Shown: one piece after another, positions 49,801 to 57,083 of the stretch | Layout of the letters: each line of letters starts with the position of its first letter | Position numbering within the stretch: the stretch's first letter is position 1 | Assembly (NCBI RefSeq): GCF_900187455.1 | Contig: NZ_FYDX01000012.1 | Span: forward strand, 32,402 to 96,401 | From: Pseudomonas sp. Irchel 3E13 | GTDB taxonomy: Bacteria; Pseudomonadota; Gammaproteobacteria; Pseudomonadales; Pseudomonadaceae | DNA: 64,000 nt | Direction of reading: 5' to 3' | Notes under the pieces: generated by a model | What the model saw: the letters and a program-made list of their open reading frames with translations, nothing else | Told to the model about the DNA's origin: nothing | Databases searched by the model: none | Position numbers and translations under genes: made by a program

Positions 49801-50194
49801 CGAGGGTAGAAGAGCCTTTTAATAGCCGATAGGCATCTCCGCTCATGGAGTTTTCAGTGCCGAGCGCTGTGTTCGCTTTTGAACCCGCGCTCAACGTCCC
49901 CTCATCGTCGCCATAGAGCTTTGTGAGGTCTTCATTACCTTTGTTCTCCCCAGCCCCTGGGAAGAGATCAGATAGGTTGATGGACTGCTTATCAGCCCCG
50001 GACCCGTAGCTAATTGCACTATCTGAAACCGATGGTGGCTCCCAGGCCGACATCGCTTCTGTCGCAGTCGCATTACCGGACGAAGCAGAGGCTGCAATGT
50101 TATCGGCCCAAGCGGGCAGGAAAGATGAGTAGGTGTAGAACAGAAGCGTAAGCGCCGCTGTTGTTCTTCCAGCGATATTCATTGACAACCTCAC
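46835..50194 (-). CDS. traN: TraN, mating-pair stabilisation outer-membrane protein
   Basis: A 1119-residue cysteine-rich protein with a signal peptide (residues 1-31), nearly twice F TraN (about 600). The C-terminal half has the TraN Cys pattern (CRVWKGEAMECKK-like segment near 800, CHFVGSYCASKSAFGCIEKRESYCCF near 1010). TraN contacts the recipient surface and its variable region sets specificity. A central part has repeated Cys-rich units (CxxxxGxxVC). Start overlaps traU by four bases. Confidence 0.9.
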   Translation of the reverse strand: MRLSMNIAGRTTAALTLLFYTYSSFLPAWADNIAASASSGNATATEAMSAWEPPSVSDSAISYGSGADKQSINLSDLFPGAGENKGNEDLTKLYGDDEGTLSAGSKANTALGTENSMSGDAYRLLKGSSTLARPSLANDPLWTNTDKAIDNQDVFNKEFSDCKQVVDVKNTTMTKHVSQMKTCERVTDRSGNFVLKHDYDAGVIRYASGPTNIQSCGTGCVDIWLGQVGDNYWSGYCMIYENQMEFEVIKPEAVIDAKLVYAKWDDYMQVWVGGTKVWSGPNGLFPPETAGKCELATDWAANPDVDMTSIVKQKGVLQFKIRASVTGSGEAYAKMRVHYDPTKVISDEKWYPQEALDALASVKDGACEGNFVCTKMPAVSDDGCAVINGVSVCESSFENSPVPGVSPLCQEVTIDNQCNFYKGQMDCYTDAQGQQQCPVNSDKICSVTHSLNVIEVPFAAKVAVEDKPGAGENNRVVVDFLASSFANTTSALRTDSSIDKVTFDAICKGGPGGKSLPQKIAVSSIGIWNGHKFAPNTLVSDSVNIVQMPTCENGLKMVADIQDTGGGTPGSFYAHEFRFKVVRVNAESYGPQFCIDAANKIQNGQCETGGSVSVTKGVTSGCLPLNGIQVCPGDEMYNAMLPAPVMGFDKLALNLKVEGECVKGGINLNSCQKFEDDKSCGFISQKCVSGATGSSGQCYVTEEVWDCGYEVEVPATETSSSYQCDGPVRCLGTECFNPVDEKSTEFAYAAAALQIAQFAEHDLDCGDDPTGTTSDHTCKVWKGEAMECKKAVGGWVDCCEAPDGISVMDYVSLVYNTIQLSEKVGIIDYAPTLESAWAFSKTLVSSGWDAAWSAAGATNAAITNAAQLGVIGAFKQQMMNYAANWTAQTFGPAAANMVFASGFAANGASDVAYATTDAATGAVTPAANATWASSLASVVSVVMIAYLIYQIANILVQIIYECEPEEFELGAKKETQVCHFVGSYCASKSAFGCIEKRESYCCFNSPLGRIVQEQARPQLGKSWGEAENPTCEGLEVEDLSKLDWSKIDISEWIGLLQVTNFYPTVSKSTLENLTGSGTALNITGDRKNTLERNEDRLEDHDFGASRKEAEDKLRGKFSQ

Positions 50195-51234
50195 AAAGTA
50201 TTACAGCAGTCGTTCCAGCGGAACAGCATGTACAAGGCATCCTCACCAACCTGAGGAATAACCCGGCCCTCCCCTCCCTGCCAGGTCAATGGGTGTGAGC
50301 CTATCCAATGGCTGCGCTTTGCTTCGGCGCGTGGATAGAACATTGAGATCTTGTACTGTGACTTTGGAACTGTTGGAAATATTGAACCGCGACAGATTGT
50401 CTGGTCACCCATAGTCAGGTGCGCAAGACCTCGCCGATGCTGGGTTGCAAGAGTACGTGTCGCCAGAAGAGAAGTCGTTCGACCGAAATCGTTAGGTAGT
50501 GCAGTTCCGGCCATCGGGTAGATTTCACCCCAGGTCCCTGCGCACCACCACAAAGATGATAATGGCTCCTGGCCTATTACACCGAGTGCAGCATCAGCTG
50601 TGCACGCAGCCTGAGCCAATGGGTTGGCAACGGCAGCCGCCTCTGGGTTAACAAAGAATGCCAGTTCATCATTGGTCCAAGTCGGATCAATTTCCGAGAG
50701 CTGGATGATGTCAAAGTCTGCGTACCCATCTGGAGAGCAGCGCTTGGGCATGTACATTTCTAGAATCGAAAGAAGGGGGAATGCATAGTAATGAACGTTG
50801 TAGAACGACATTCTTTCTTTGGTAATAGAGTTACCCGCCGTCGCATCCGAAAGCGTGCCCCAGAGTCGCTTGTCCCCAATGGGCAAAGTAACTCCACCAA
50901 GCGCCAAGGAACACCCAGGTTTGCGCACTACTTCGATAAGTCGCGCCGGCTCCCACATGGAGTTGACAATGCCAGGCATGAATATCCCTAACTTGTCCTC
51001 ACACATGCATAGGCTTTTGCTTGAAGCTCCGAAGGGTGCCTCACCTGGCGTGATACTTACACCAGCAATTCGGATTGGGAAAAGGCACGCCCAGCAAAAA
51101 TCCGTGAACAGTTTCGCACTAAACAGTTCAGCATTAGGGCATGAAAGGGAATCAGTTACAGTCTGATCAGCCCGCCCCAAAGGAGAAAGTAGAAGCGCTG
51201 ACAGTAAGGTGAAAATAAATAGAGAGTTTCTCAT
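50191..51234 (-). CDS. traU: TraU, F-type conjugal transfer protein
   Basis: A 347-residue exported protein with a signal peptide (residues 1-22) and conserved cysteines (FCWACLFPIRIAGV near residue 46, CMCEDKLG near 76, CWW-type WWCAGTWGEIYPMAG near 230, final NDCCNTL). TraU is needed for DNA transfer. It overlaps traN and the EAL gene by four bases each. Confidence 0.93.
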   Translation of the reverse strand: MRNSLFIFTLLSALLLSPLGRADQTVTDSLSCPNAELFSAKLFTDFCWACLFPIRIAGVSITPGEAPFGASSKSLCMCEDKLGIFMPGIVNSMWEPARLIEVVRKPGCSLALGGVTLPIGDKRLWGTLSDATAGNSITKERMSFYNVHYYAFPLLSILEMYMPKRCSPDGYADFDIIQLSEIDPTWTNDELAFFVNPEAAAVANPLAQAACTADAALGVIGQEPLSSLWWCAGTWGEIYPMAGTALPNDFGRTTSLLATRTLATQHRRGLAHLTMGDQTICRGSIFPTVPKSQYKISMFYPRAEAKRSHWIGSHPLTWQGGEGRVIPQVGEDALYMLFRWNDCCNTL

Positions 51235-51935
51235 GACTCGGCCTTACTCAACGACGCACGCTCTGCGAGCGATTCCGCTTGAAGAATGAATGGCATGGAT
51301 ACTGCAAAACCCTGAACGGCAGCCGCGCTCAAGGGTTTAAGTAGCCCATTTAACAGTTGAGTCGACTCGAGCTTCTCTAGAATCAGACCTATGTTATTGA
51401 CTGCGCAGTAGTCCCTCACCTCAATTACCCAGTCAAAATTACTACTATCCCAAACCGCAGGAAGATCAACCTTGCAGAAATCCCAAGGGTACGAGGTCAA
51501 ACGGCTAAAGTCCGACCAATCCTTGCCATAGTCGTCAACTGCCAAAAGAAGCCCATGGCCTCTAATCAAATCTAGACTTTGTAGTAACGCCAAACCTTCA
51601 GCGTTAAAGGTTTCGGAAACTTCGATACACACTTTTATTCCAGACCGAACAGCCTTCGTTAAAGTCTTGCAAACGAACTCAAGGGCTGCTGTTTCTTCCA
51701 GGGTGTGTGCGCTGAGGTTCACAAAGGCCACACCGCGGCCGTTGAGCATCTTCGAGTGTTCAACCAGGAGCTCCGCCACTGCGTGGTCCAAATCGATCCA
51801 GGAGTGAGCATCGCACCCCTTCATGAACGCTCCAGGCCCCACCCATGAGTTACCCTCGGCTTCACGCGCGAGCACCTCATGCCCAAGAACCGAGCCGTTA
51901 GGTAGGTGGATTGCCTGCAGCGCAATTGCTTTCAT
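51231..51935 (-). CDS. EAL-domain protein within the tra operon
   Basis: A 234-residue stand-alone EAL domain. The catalytic and metal residues appear to be kept: HEVLAR near residue 19, FVNLS near 71, CIEVSE near 103, AVDDYGKDWSDF near 132, KVD near 153, LEKLES near 187 and QGFAVSMPF near 206. EAL enzymes break down c-di-GMP. The gene overlaps traU and the trbC/traW gene and is co-translated with them, so it is built into the transfer apparatus operon. Confidence 0.8.
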   Translation of the reverse strand: MKAIALQAIHLPNGSVLGHEVLAREAEGNSWVGPGAFMKGCDAHSWIDLDHAVAELLVEHSKMLNGRGVAFVNLSAHTLEETAALEFVCKTLTKAVRSGIKVCIEVSETFNAEGLALLQSLDLIRGHGLLLAVDDYGKDWSDFSRLTSYPWDFCKVDLPAVWDSSNFDWVIEVRDYCAVNNIGLILEKLESTQLLNGLLKPLSAAAVQGFAVSMPFILQAESLAERASLSKAES

Positions 51936-53083
51936 TTGAGGCCCCCTGCTGGGAATTCTTCAATGTAGAAATTTGTCGTATCGGCGGTAACAACCGACGG
52001 TACGTAATCTATGGAGAAACGCGTACGAACGTCGTCTTGGAGCAGATATACAGCCCGACCAATCTGGTCCTGGACGGTTGTGAATCCATCCCACCCCAGC
52101 GCTCTATCAACTCGAGTGAGAATCACAACCACGTTTTGATGGTCTGCGTTCTTCTTAATTTGTTCTTTAGCGAGAGCCACTTGTACAGGGTCAACAGGAT
52201 CAATAATTACGAGACGCTGTGTAAATGGACGAATTGAAAGCGGGTTTATCTGCTCTCCCGCCCTATGAATCAGCGTTCCATCACTCGCCATCATGTCTTC
52301 AGGCACAGTGATGGTTGGATTTAGCCTTCTCACCCTGTGAGTGGTAGCTGTCGGCAGGTCTACAAATGTCTGTTTATCCCAGAAACGCTTTGTCGCGTTT
52401 TCTTTCAACTCGTTAAAATCAAGCTTGGCCAGACGCTCTTTAAGAACTTCAATTAGATCGCGCTCAGCAATATTCTCAGTTGGGCCGATCGATCCGAGAT
52501 TTGTTTTCGTTCGCGCGTTGAATTCGTTGTCTGCGGCCGATATTGAGGTTGTACCTGCCACAAGGTAAATTACTTTACCTTCCTCAAGCTTCCTGATTTG
52601 CGGAACTACAGTGACCGATGCCTCACTGAACACTACCGGATTGATCAGAACTGGCGTATCTGACTTAGTGTCTAACGCTAGCTTCTGAAGTTTTGCCAAA
52701 GCTTGTGGAAAGGGCATACCCTCCGGAATGCCGCGGAACACTAGCTCAACCGATTTATTTCCGTTGTAGCGGACCAACATGTCCTTAACTTCGTGCTCGC
52801 CCAGAGACCACGACACAAAGACCTGGTAGATCACCTTACGGCTGTCAGCCACAGGCTGTGCGTCAGTTCCTGATGACTGCGGGGCGGACTCTTTGACGAA
52901 AGCGAAATCCTCGTGCTTTAGCGTAAAATCAACCCGCTGGTCTGTCCTGTGCTTGATTTGATTCAGTTCTGAAGAAAACTGTTCGATTGCAGCCCTTTCC
53001 TGCTCGGCGAAATTCAAATCAGCCAGACAACCTGCCGTGGGCAACATCATAAAAAGAGACAGTGCAATTACACGGGTCACCAT
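51932..53083 (-). CDS. traW: TrbC-TraW fusion protein
   Basis: A 383-residue exported protein joining two F-plasmid proteins. Residues about 70-175 match TrbC (VFVSWSLGEHEVKDMLVRYNG, VFRGIPEG); residues about 205-320 match TraW (IAERDLIEVLKERLAKLD, LPTATTHRVRRLNPTITVPEDM, RLVIIDPVDPVQVALA). Both act in pilus assembly and are usually separate or adjacent. The N-terminal signal sequence covers residues 1-21. Confidence 0.88.
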   Translation of the reverse strand: MVTRVIALSLFMMLPTAGCLADLNFAEQERAAIEQFSSELNQIKHRTDQRVDFTLKHEDFAFVKESAPQSSGTDAQPVADSRKVIYQVFVSWSLGEHEVKDMLVRYNGNKSVELVFRGIPEGMPFPQALAKLQKLALDTKSDTPVLINPVVFSEASVTVVPQIRKLEEGKVIYLVAGTTSISAADNEFNARTKTNLGSIGPTENIAERDLIEVLKERLAKLDFNELKENATKRFWDKQTFVDLPTATTHRVRRLNPTITVPEDMMASDGTLIHRAGEQINPLSIRPFTQRLVIIDPVDPVQVALAKEQIKKNADHQNVVVILTRVDRALGWDGFTTVQDQIGRAVYLLQDDVRTRFSIDYVPSVVTADTTNFYIEEFPAGGLK

Positions 53084-53568
53084 AAAGGGTATGCCTTCCC
53101 GATAACGTCACTCTCCATTACATAGCCCCAGTAGCGCGAATCGAAACTGTCGTTCGAAGTACCCATGAACCAGTACTTATGCCCAGGAATGATTTCATCC
53201 CGGATATAACGTGATTTCGGCATCCCAAGAGCATCAGACAACAGGAGGCCAGCGCCCTGCTCTTTACCATTGATCAGAACTTTCGAGTCGTTTACTGCGA
53301 CTCGATCACCAGCAACCCCGCGGGCATACTTGATAATAGTAGTTCCATTCTTGAAGAACGGCTCCATCTGGGTCGATCTGAAGGCATAGATACTGTCTCT
53401 TTCGACGACAGTATTATGCTTATCAATTAGGAAAACTCGCCAATCAAGGCAAGTATTCTTCTGCGGATCAACACCAATGCCGAAACGCGTGGTTGCGTAC
53501 AGGCTTCCCCCAACCATGACCAAGGTAAGGGGCAATGCGCGAACCAAGAATCGCACGTGACTATTCAT
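53077..53568 (-). CDS. TraF/TrhF-type signal peptidase
   Basis: A 163-residue S26-type peptidase with an N-terminal anchor (residues 8-26). TIIKYARGVAGDRVAV near 87 carries the catalytic Lys. The usual nucleophile region reads NTCLDWRVFLID near 40, where the aligned serine may be Cys; this needs an alignment. It probably processes pilin. Overlaps trbI. Confidence 0.8.
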   Translation of the reverse strand: MNSHVRFLVRALPLTLVMVGGSLYATTRFGIGVDPQKNTCLDWRVFLIDKHNTVVERDSIYAFRSTQMEPFFKNGTTIIKYARGVAGDRVAVNDSKVLINGKEQGAGLLLSDALGMPKSRYIRDEIIPGHKYWFMGTSNDSFDSRYWGYVMESDVIGKAYPLW

Positions 53569-53881
53569 CGTGCGCACTCTCAACCATTTGATCCTGCTCT
53601 ACCGGAGAAGGCACCTCCAGATCAGGCGGGTATGCCGCCAGAGCTCGCGAGTCGACCACCACATATCCTGCCGCAGCAAGTTTTGTCGCAGAGGCGTTCA
53701 ACCTGGCGAATGCCTTCTCGGTCTTCTCTGGAGTATCCAGGCTGGCCTGTGTCGTAACAACATCGTAGTTCATCACAGCGACCAAGGTACCGTTCTCATC
53801 ACCATAGAATCGGTCCTTCATAGTCACCACTGCGAGAGCAACAACGAATGAAACTAATGCATTAAGCAACATGGCTTTCAA
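53561..53881 (-). CDS. trbI: TrbI-like F-type transfer protein
   Basis: A 106-residue single-pass protein (anchor residues 5-22) with a periplasmic domain (VVTTQASLDTPEKTEKAF, AAAGYVVVDSRAL). The position between traC and the signal peptidase is that of TrbI, which affects pilus retraction. Overlaps both neighbours. Confidence 0.8.
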   Translation of the reverse strand: MKAMLLNALVSFVVALAVVTMKDRFYGDENGTLVAVMNYDVVTTQASLDTPEKTEKAFARLNASATKLAAAGYVVVDSRALAAYPPDLEVPSPVEQDQMVESAHDE

Positions 53882-56280
53882 TGTACCACCTCACGATCTC
53901 GCATCACGCAGTTGATAGCCTCAGCAGTATTCTTGCCTTGCTTTATGTAAACGTTGATGTCGCTAACGTCCTTGGGTGTGGTTGAGTACAAAAGCTTAGA
54001 AAAGTCATCCACGGTCAGGCGACCAACACCGGATCCCTGCTCCGTCTGGAAAAAGATCTCAGAATATTGCCCACGAATGGTATGGACAGATTTGAGAATA
54101 CTGAAACCACCTTCACTAAGCGCTAACTTCCCTTCACGCTTAATCATGTTGATGGCGTCGGGCTTTTGACCCAACAGGAACGTGTTAGCGGAGTTTTCTG
54201 CAATAGCCCTTCCTGTTGGACTGGCGTACAGGTCGTTAACTGACTGGGTGATAGTGATTGCTGCGCCGTTGTACTTCCGGAAACGGCGATATCCGTGCTC
54301 GATGAACTTTGCAACATCCCCTTCAGTCAACAGCGACCATGCTTCGTCGATCACAACGATTTTCTTGCGATCCCGGTCACCCAGGAACATCGCTTGTTGA
54401 ATTTGATAGATCAGTTGAAGCAACACAACTTGCTGCAAGTGCTTACGCCCCTTCAGCTCTTCCAGTTCCAAAACGGTAAATGGGTTTTTGAAGTCAACGT
54501 TATTCTTGCCGTTGAAGTACTTACCGTACATACCTTTCGAAGTGAACGGGAACAGCTGTTTGCCGATGTCGACGATACGAGAGTCGCTATCTTGCAGCAA
54601 GGACTTCTCAACATCGTCTACAATCATTGACTTGCCTTTCTCGGCCCATACCTTGCCACAATGTTGCCGTAGTCCGGCAATCTGCAGGTCGATAAGTGGT
54701 TGAGTAGGCGCAGCCATGGCACACAGGAGCCCAATCAGGACGTCTTCTTCGTCCTGGTAAACGTGGATCAGTTCGAACGGGTTCAAGCAGATGTTGGACT
54801 CTGGTGTGAACTCGATGAAGTCACCGCCAAACGCCTTCGACAGCTTTTCATACGAGCGTCCAACGTCAATTACCCACACCTGAGCGCCAGCTGACACGTA
54901 CGCAGTGATCAAGTAGTTCGTTAAGAATGACTTGCCGCTGCCCGACTGTGCGGCCACTGTCGCGTTATAGTTTGTTTCCGAGTCGAACAAGCAATACGAC
55001 ATCAACTGCCCGTTGCGTGAAACCATCTGCATGATTGGCGACCCGGTCCCTTTCCAATCCCCGTAAATTGGAAGCAGGGGTAGCGCATGGGTGATCGCCA
55101 TAGTTTTGTAGCGGTATGTTTCGTCGATTGCGTTTCGGTCGGCGCCAAATGGGAGCGCATTTAGAAATAGCGGTAATACAAAGTATTTGTCCTCGAGCAG
55201 TGTGAACTGCCGAATTCCCAAATAGTTACGGGCTTCCGACGTAGCCCGAACAAGTCGATCGCGATCATTGGCGAAGATGACAACGGTCATGTTGCACCTT
55301 ACAGCTGCCTCGCCCTCCTCGAGCTCCTTGAACAGATCATCCATACCTTGTTTTTTCGCACCCAACTTAGGCACGAACTTCAACAGTGGCCCGTAGGCTT
55401 GGTTATTTGCCCATTGGCGTTTGGTATTAAGTTTGTCCTTAGCAGCCTGTTGCTCTGGAAAGTATACGGTGAAACTGATCATGCAGTTTTCGCGAATCCC
55501 GTTAGCACCGGTGAGCAGATCTCCGAGGTACCAAGCTGCAGCACCCTGGAGTGTGTGGCGCGGGAACTTCTTCACGCTCAAAGTTTTTACCAGTGTCTCG
55601 CCGATTTTGAGGTGATCACTGAAAACTTCCACCGTACGATCATAATCAAGTATCTGGCACTTCAACGGCTTGTCGTCTTCTGCTTCAACCTGCATACGAT
55701 CGCGCCAGGAAGCATTTTCGCCCTGGTTTAGGACCGATGACATGATTTCAAGGTAGAGGTGATTGGTCAGTGCCTGAGGCGCAAACCCAATGCTCTTGAA
55801 TGTCGAGTCGAACTGTGCCCGTAGCTCTGACATCGTTTGAATTTCTTTATCAGATGCAATCACATCAGCGATTGGCATCACGACTGTAATTAGGACGTGT
55901 ATCTCTCGAACCTTGATACCTGAATAGTCGTCGATTGGCTTCAAGGTGCCATTCATCAGATATCCGGCACGGCTTTTGATCGCTTGGTGTGCAATGTTGT
56001 CCTCACAGCCCAAGCGCATCCTCAGCATGGCGTTGACTTGGTTGTTAATATTCTGGGAAGGGATCAGGTTGAAGTTGATCGTTGTTCCCGCCGGCCAAGC
56101 CTGCTTCATAACTGATTTCAACTGATCGCCTTCTTTGCCGTCGCTTCCGGGCAATGGGCGACACAAGAACGAAAACCCTATCGAGTTGTCGTCCAAGGCG
56201 AAGTAGTATTTTTCGGGATCATAGGCGACCACACTCAGCAAGTCGGCTAGGGGGAAGTTGGCTTTCGATTGAGCGGTCAC
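53878..56280 (-). CDS. traC: TraC, VirB4-type ATPase
   Basis: An 800-residue cytoplasmic ATPase for pilus assembly. Walker A AQSGSGKSF lies near residue 450 and Walker B KKIVVIDEAWSLL near 643. The N-terminal half has the TraC domain. It starts directly after the dsbC stop and overlaps trbI by four bases. Confidence 0.95.
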   Translation of the reverse strand: MTAQSKANFPLADLLSVVAYDPEKYYFALDDNSIGFSFLCRPLPGSDGKEGDQLKSVMKQAWPAGTTINFNLIPSQNINNQVNAMLRMRLGCEDNIAHQAIKSRAGYLMNGTLKPIDDYSGIKVREIHVLITVVMPIADVIASDKEIQTMSELRAQFDSTFKSIGFAPQALTNHLYLEIMSSVLNQGENASWRDRMQVEAEDDKPLKCQILDYDRTVEVFSDHLKIGETLVKTLSVKKFPRHTLQGAAAWYLGDLLTGANGIRENCMISFTVYFPEQQAAKDKLNTKRQWANNQAYGPLLKFVPKLGAKKQGMDDLFKELEEGEAAVRCNMTVVIFANDRDRLVRATSEARNYLGIRQFTLLEDKYFVLPLFLNALPFGADRNAIDETYRYKTMAITHALPLLPIYGDWKGTGSPIMQMVSRNGQLMSYCLFDSETNYNATVAAQSGSGKSFLTNYLITAYVSAGAQVWVIDVGRSYEKLSKAFGGDFIEFTPESNICLNPFELIHVYQDEEDVLIGLLCAMAAPTQPLIDLQIAGLRQHCGKVWAEKGKSMIVDDVEKSLLQDSDSRIVDIGKQLFPFTSKGMYGKYFNGKNNVDFKNPFTVLELEELKGRKHLQQVVLLQLIYQIQQAMFLGDRDRKKIVVIDEAWSLLTEGDVAKFIEHGYRRFRKYNGAAITITQSVNDLYASPTGRAIAENSANTFLLGQKPDAINMIKREGKLALSEGGFSILKSVHTIRGQYSEIFFQTEQGSGVGRLTVDDFSKLLYSTTPKDVSDINVYIKQGKNTAEAINCVMRDREVVH

Positions 56281-56970
56281 TTATTTCGCCCCCGCCAACC
56301 AGTTCGAAAGAGTCCCCTTTTCGTACCCGTGCTTGATGAGCCCATCGTCCCGGATCATAAAAGGGACCCCTTTCACGCCGAACATTTGGGCCGAAATGAT
56401 TCGCTTGCCAATTGGCGAGGTGTCGCAGTCGTTACCTCGCTGGTCGACTACCCGCGGCTTGCTTTTACCAGTAGCGATGCCAAAGGCTTCTTCCTTGTCC
56501 TTGGCACAGAGAAGGCTACGGACAATTTTGGCGCTGTCGTTACCCAGGGCTGGTACTTCAACGATTTTGAAGTTGTAGCCCTCGATCTTCTGAAGATCGG
56601 ATATCAGGAGGGCACAGCTCGGACACAGAGGGTCAGTAAACACCACGACAGTCCGTGCACCGGTACCTACGGTAAAGGGAACCAGATCCTCAATATTGAA
56701 CTTGAGTTTCTTGAGGTCGATGTATTTGGAGGCTTGTTCTGCCTCAGCCAGAGTTGTCACTTCTTGCTGCGACCAGGTGTCGTACATGGAGCCGCGAAAT
56801 ACGAATCGTCCGTTATCACTGACAAAGGCCAGCTTTCCGTTCTTGACCGCAGCGATCATCCCGTTGATTGGCATCGGAGCGGTCTGATTGTGCTGGCTGT
56901 CAGCCTGGTCGGCTGCTGATACAGTCGCTGCCGTACTTGCCAAGAGGGCAAAAAAGATTCTTCTGAACAT
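56281..56970 (-). CDS. dsbC: DsbC-like disulfide isomerase
   Basis: A 229-residue periplasmic protein with signal peptide (residues 1-19), a DsbC-type dimerisation domain (residues 35-105) and a thioredoxin fold with FTDPLCPSC near 117; the active site is CPSC. It would form correct disulfides in the Cys-rich TraN and TraU. It is the first gene of the second tra block. Its start lies in a hairpin. Confidence 0.9.
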   Translation of the reverse strand: MFRRIFFALLASTAATVSAADQADSQHNQTAPMPINGMIAAVKNGKLAFVSDNGRFVFRGSMYDTWSQQEVTTLAEAEQASKYIDLKKLKFNIEDLVPFTVGTGARTVVVFTDPLCPSCALLISDLQKIEGYNFKIVEVPALGNDSAKIVRSLLCAKDKEEAFGIATGKSKPRVVDQRGNDCDTSPIGKRIISAQMFGVKGVPFMIRDDGLIKHGYEKGTLSNWLAGAK

Positions 56971-56996
56971 GAGGACACCTCTATATCGATGTCCTC
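56971..56996 (-). promoter_or_regulatory. Start-site hairpin of dsbC
   Basis: GAGGACA/UGUCCUC (7 bp, 12-nt loop) ends right before the ATG and places the AGAGG ribosome-binding site in the loop and stem. Confidence 0.55.
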
Positions 56997-57030
56997 AGGC
57001 TAGAGTTTTTGACCAAGATCAGGGTTCGAA

Positions 57031-57051
57031 TCTGACCCTATCGCAGGGTCA
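57031..57051 (-). promoter_or_regulatory. Palindromic upstream element, copy 2
   Basis: On the minus strand TTGACCC-TGCGATA-GGGTCAGA then TTCGAACC, ending 61 bp before the dsbC start. It matches copy 1 at 46045 in sequence, orientation and distance. Confidence 0.6.
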
Positions 57052-57055
57052 AAAA

Positions 57056-57082
57056 TAAAGGGCGCCTAGCGCCCTTTATTGC
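57056..57082 (-). terminator. Terminator of the giant gene
   Basis: AAAGGGCGC-TAG-GCGCCCTTT followed by ATTTTT on the minus strand, directly after the stop at 57084. Confidence 0.85.
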
Positions 57083-57083
57083 A

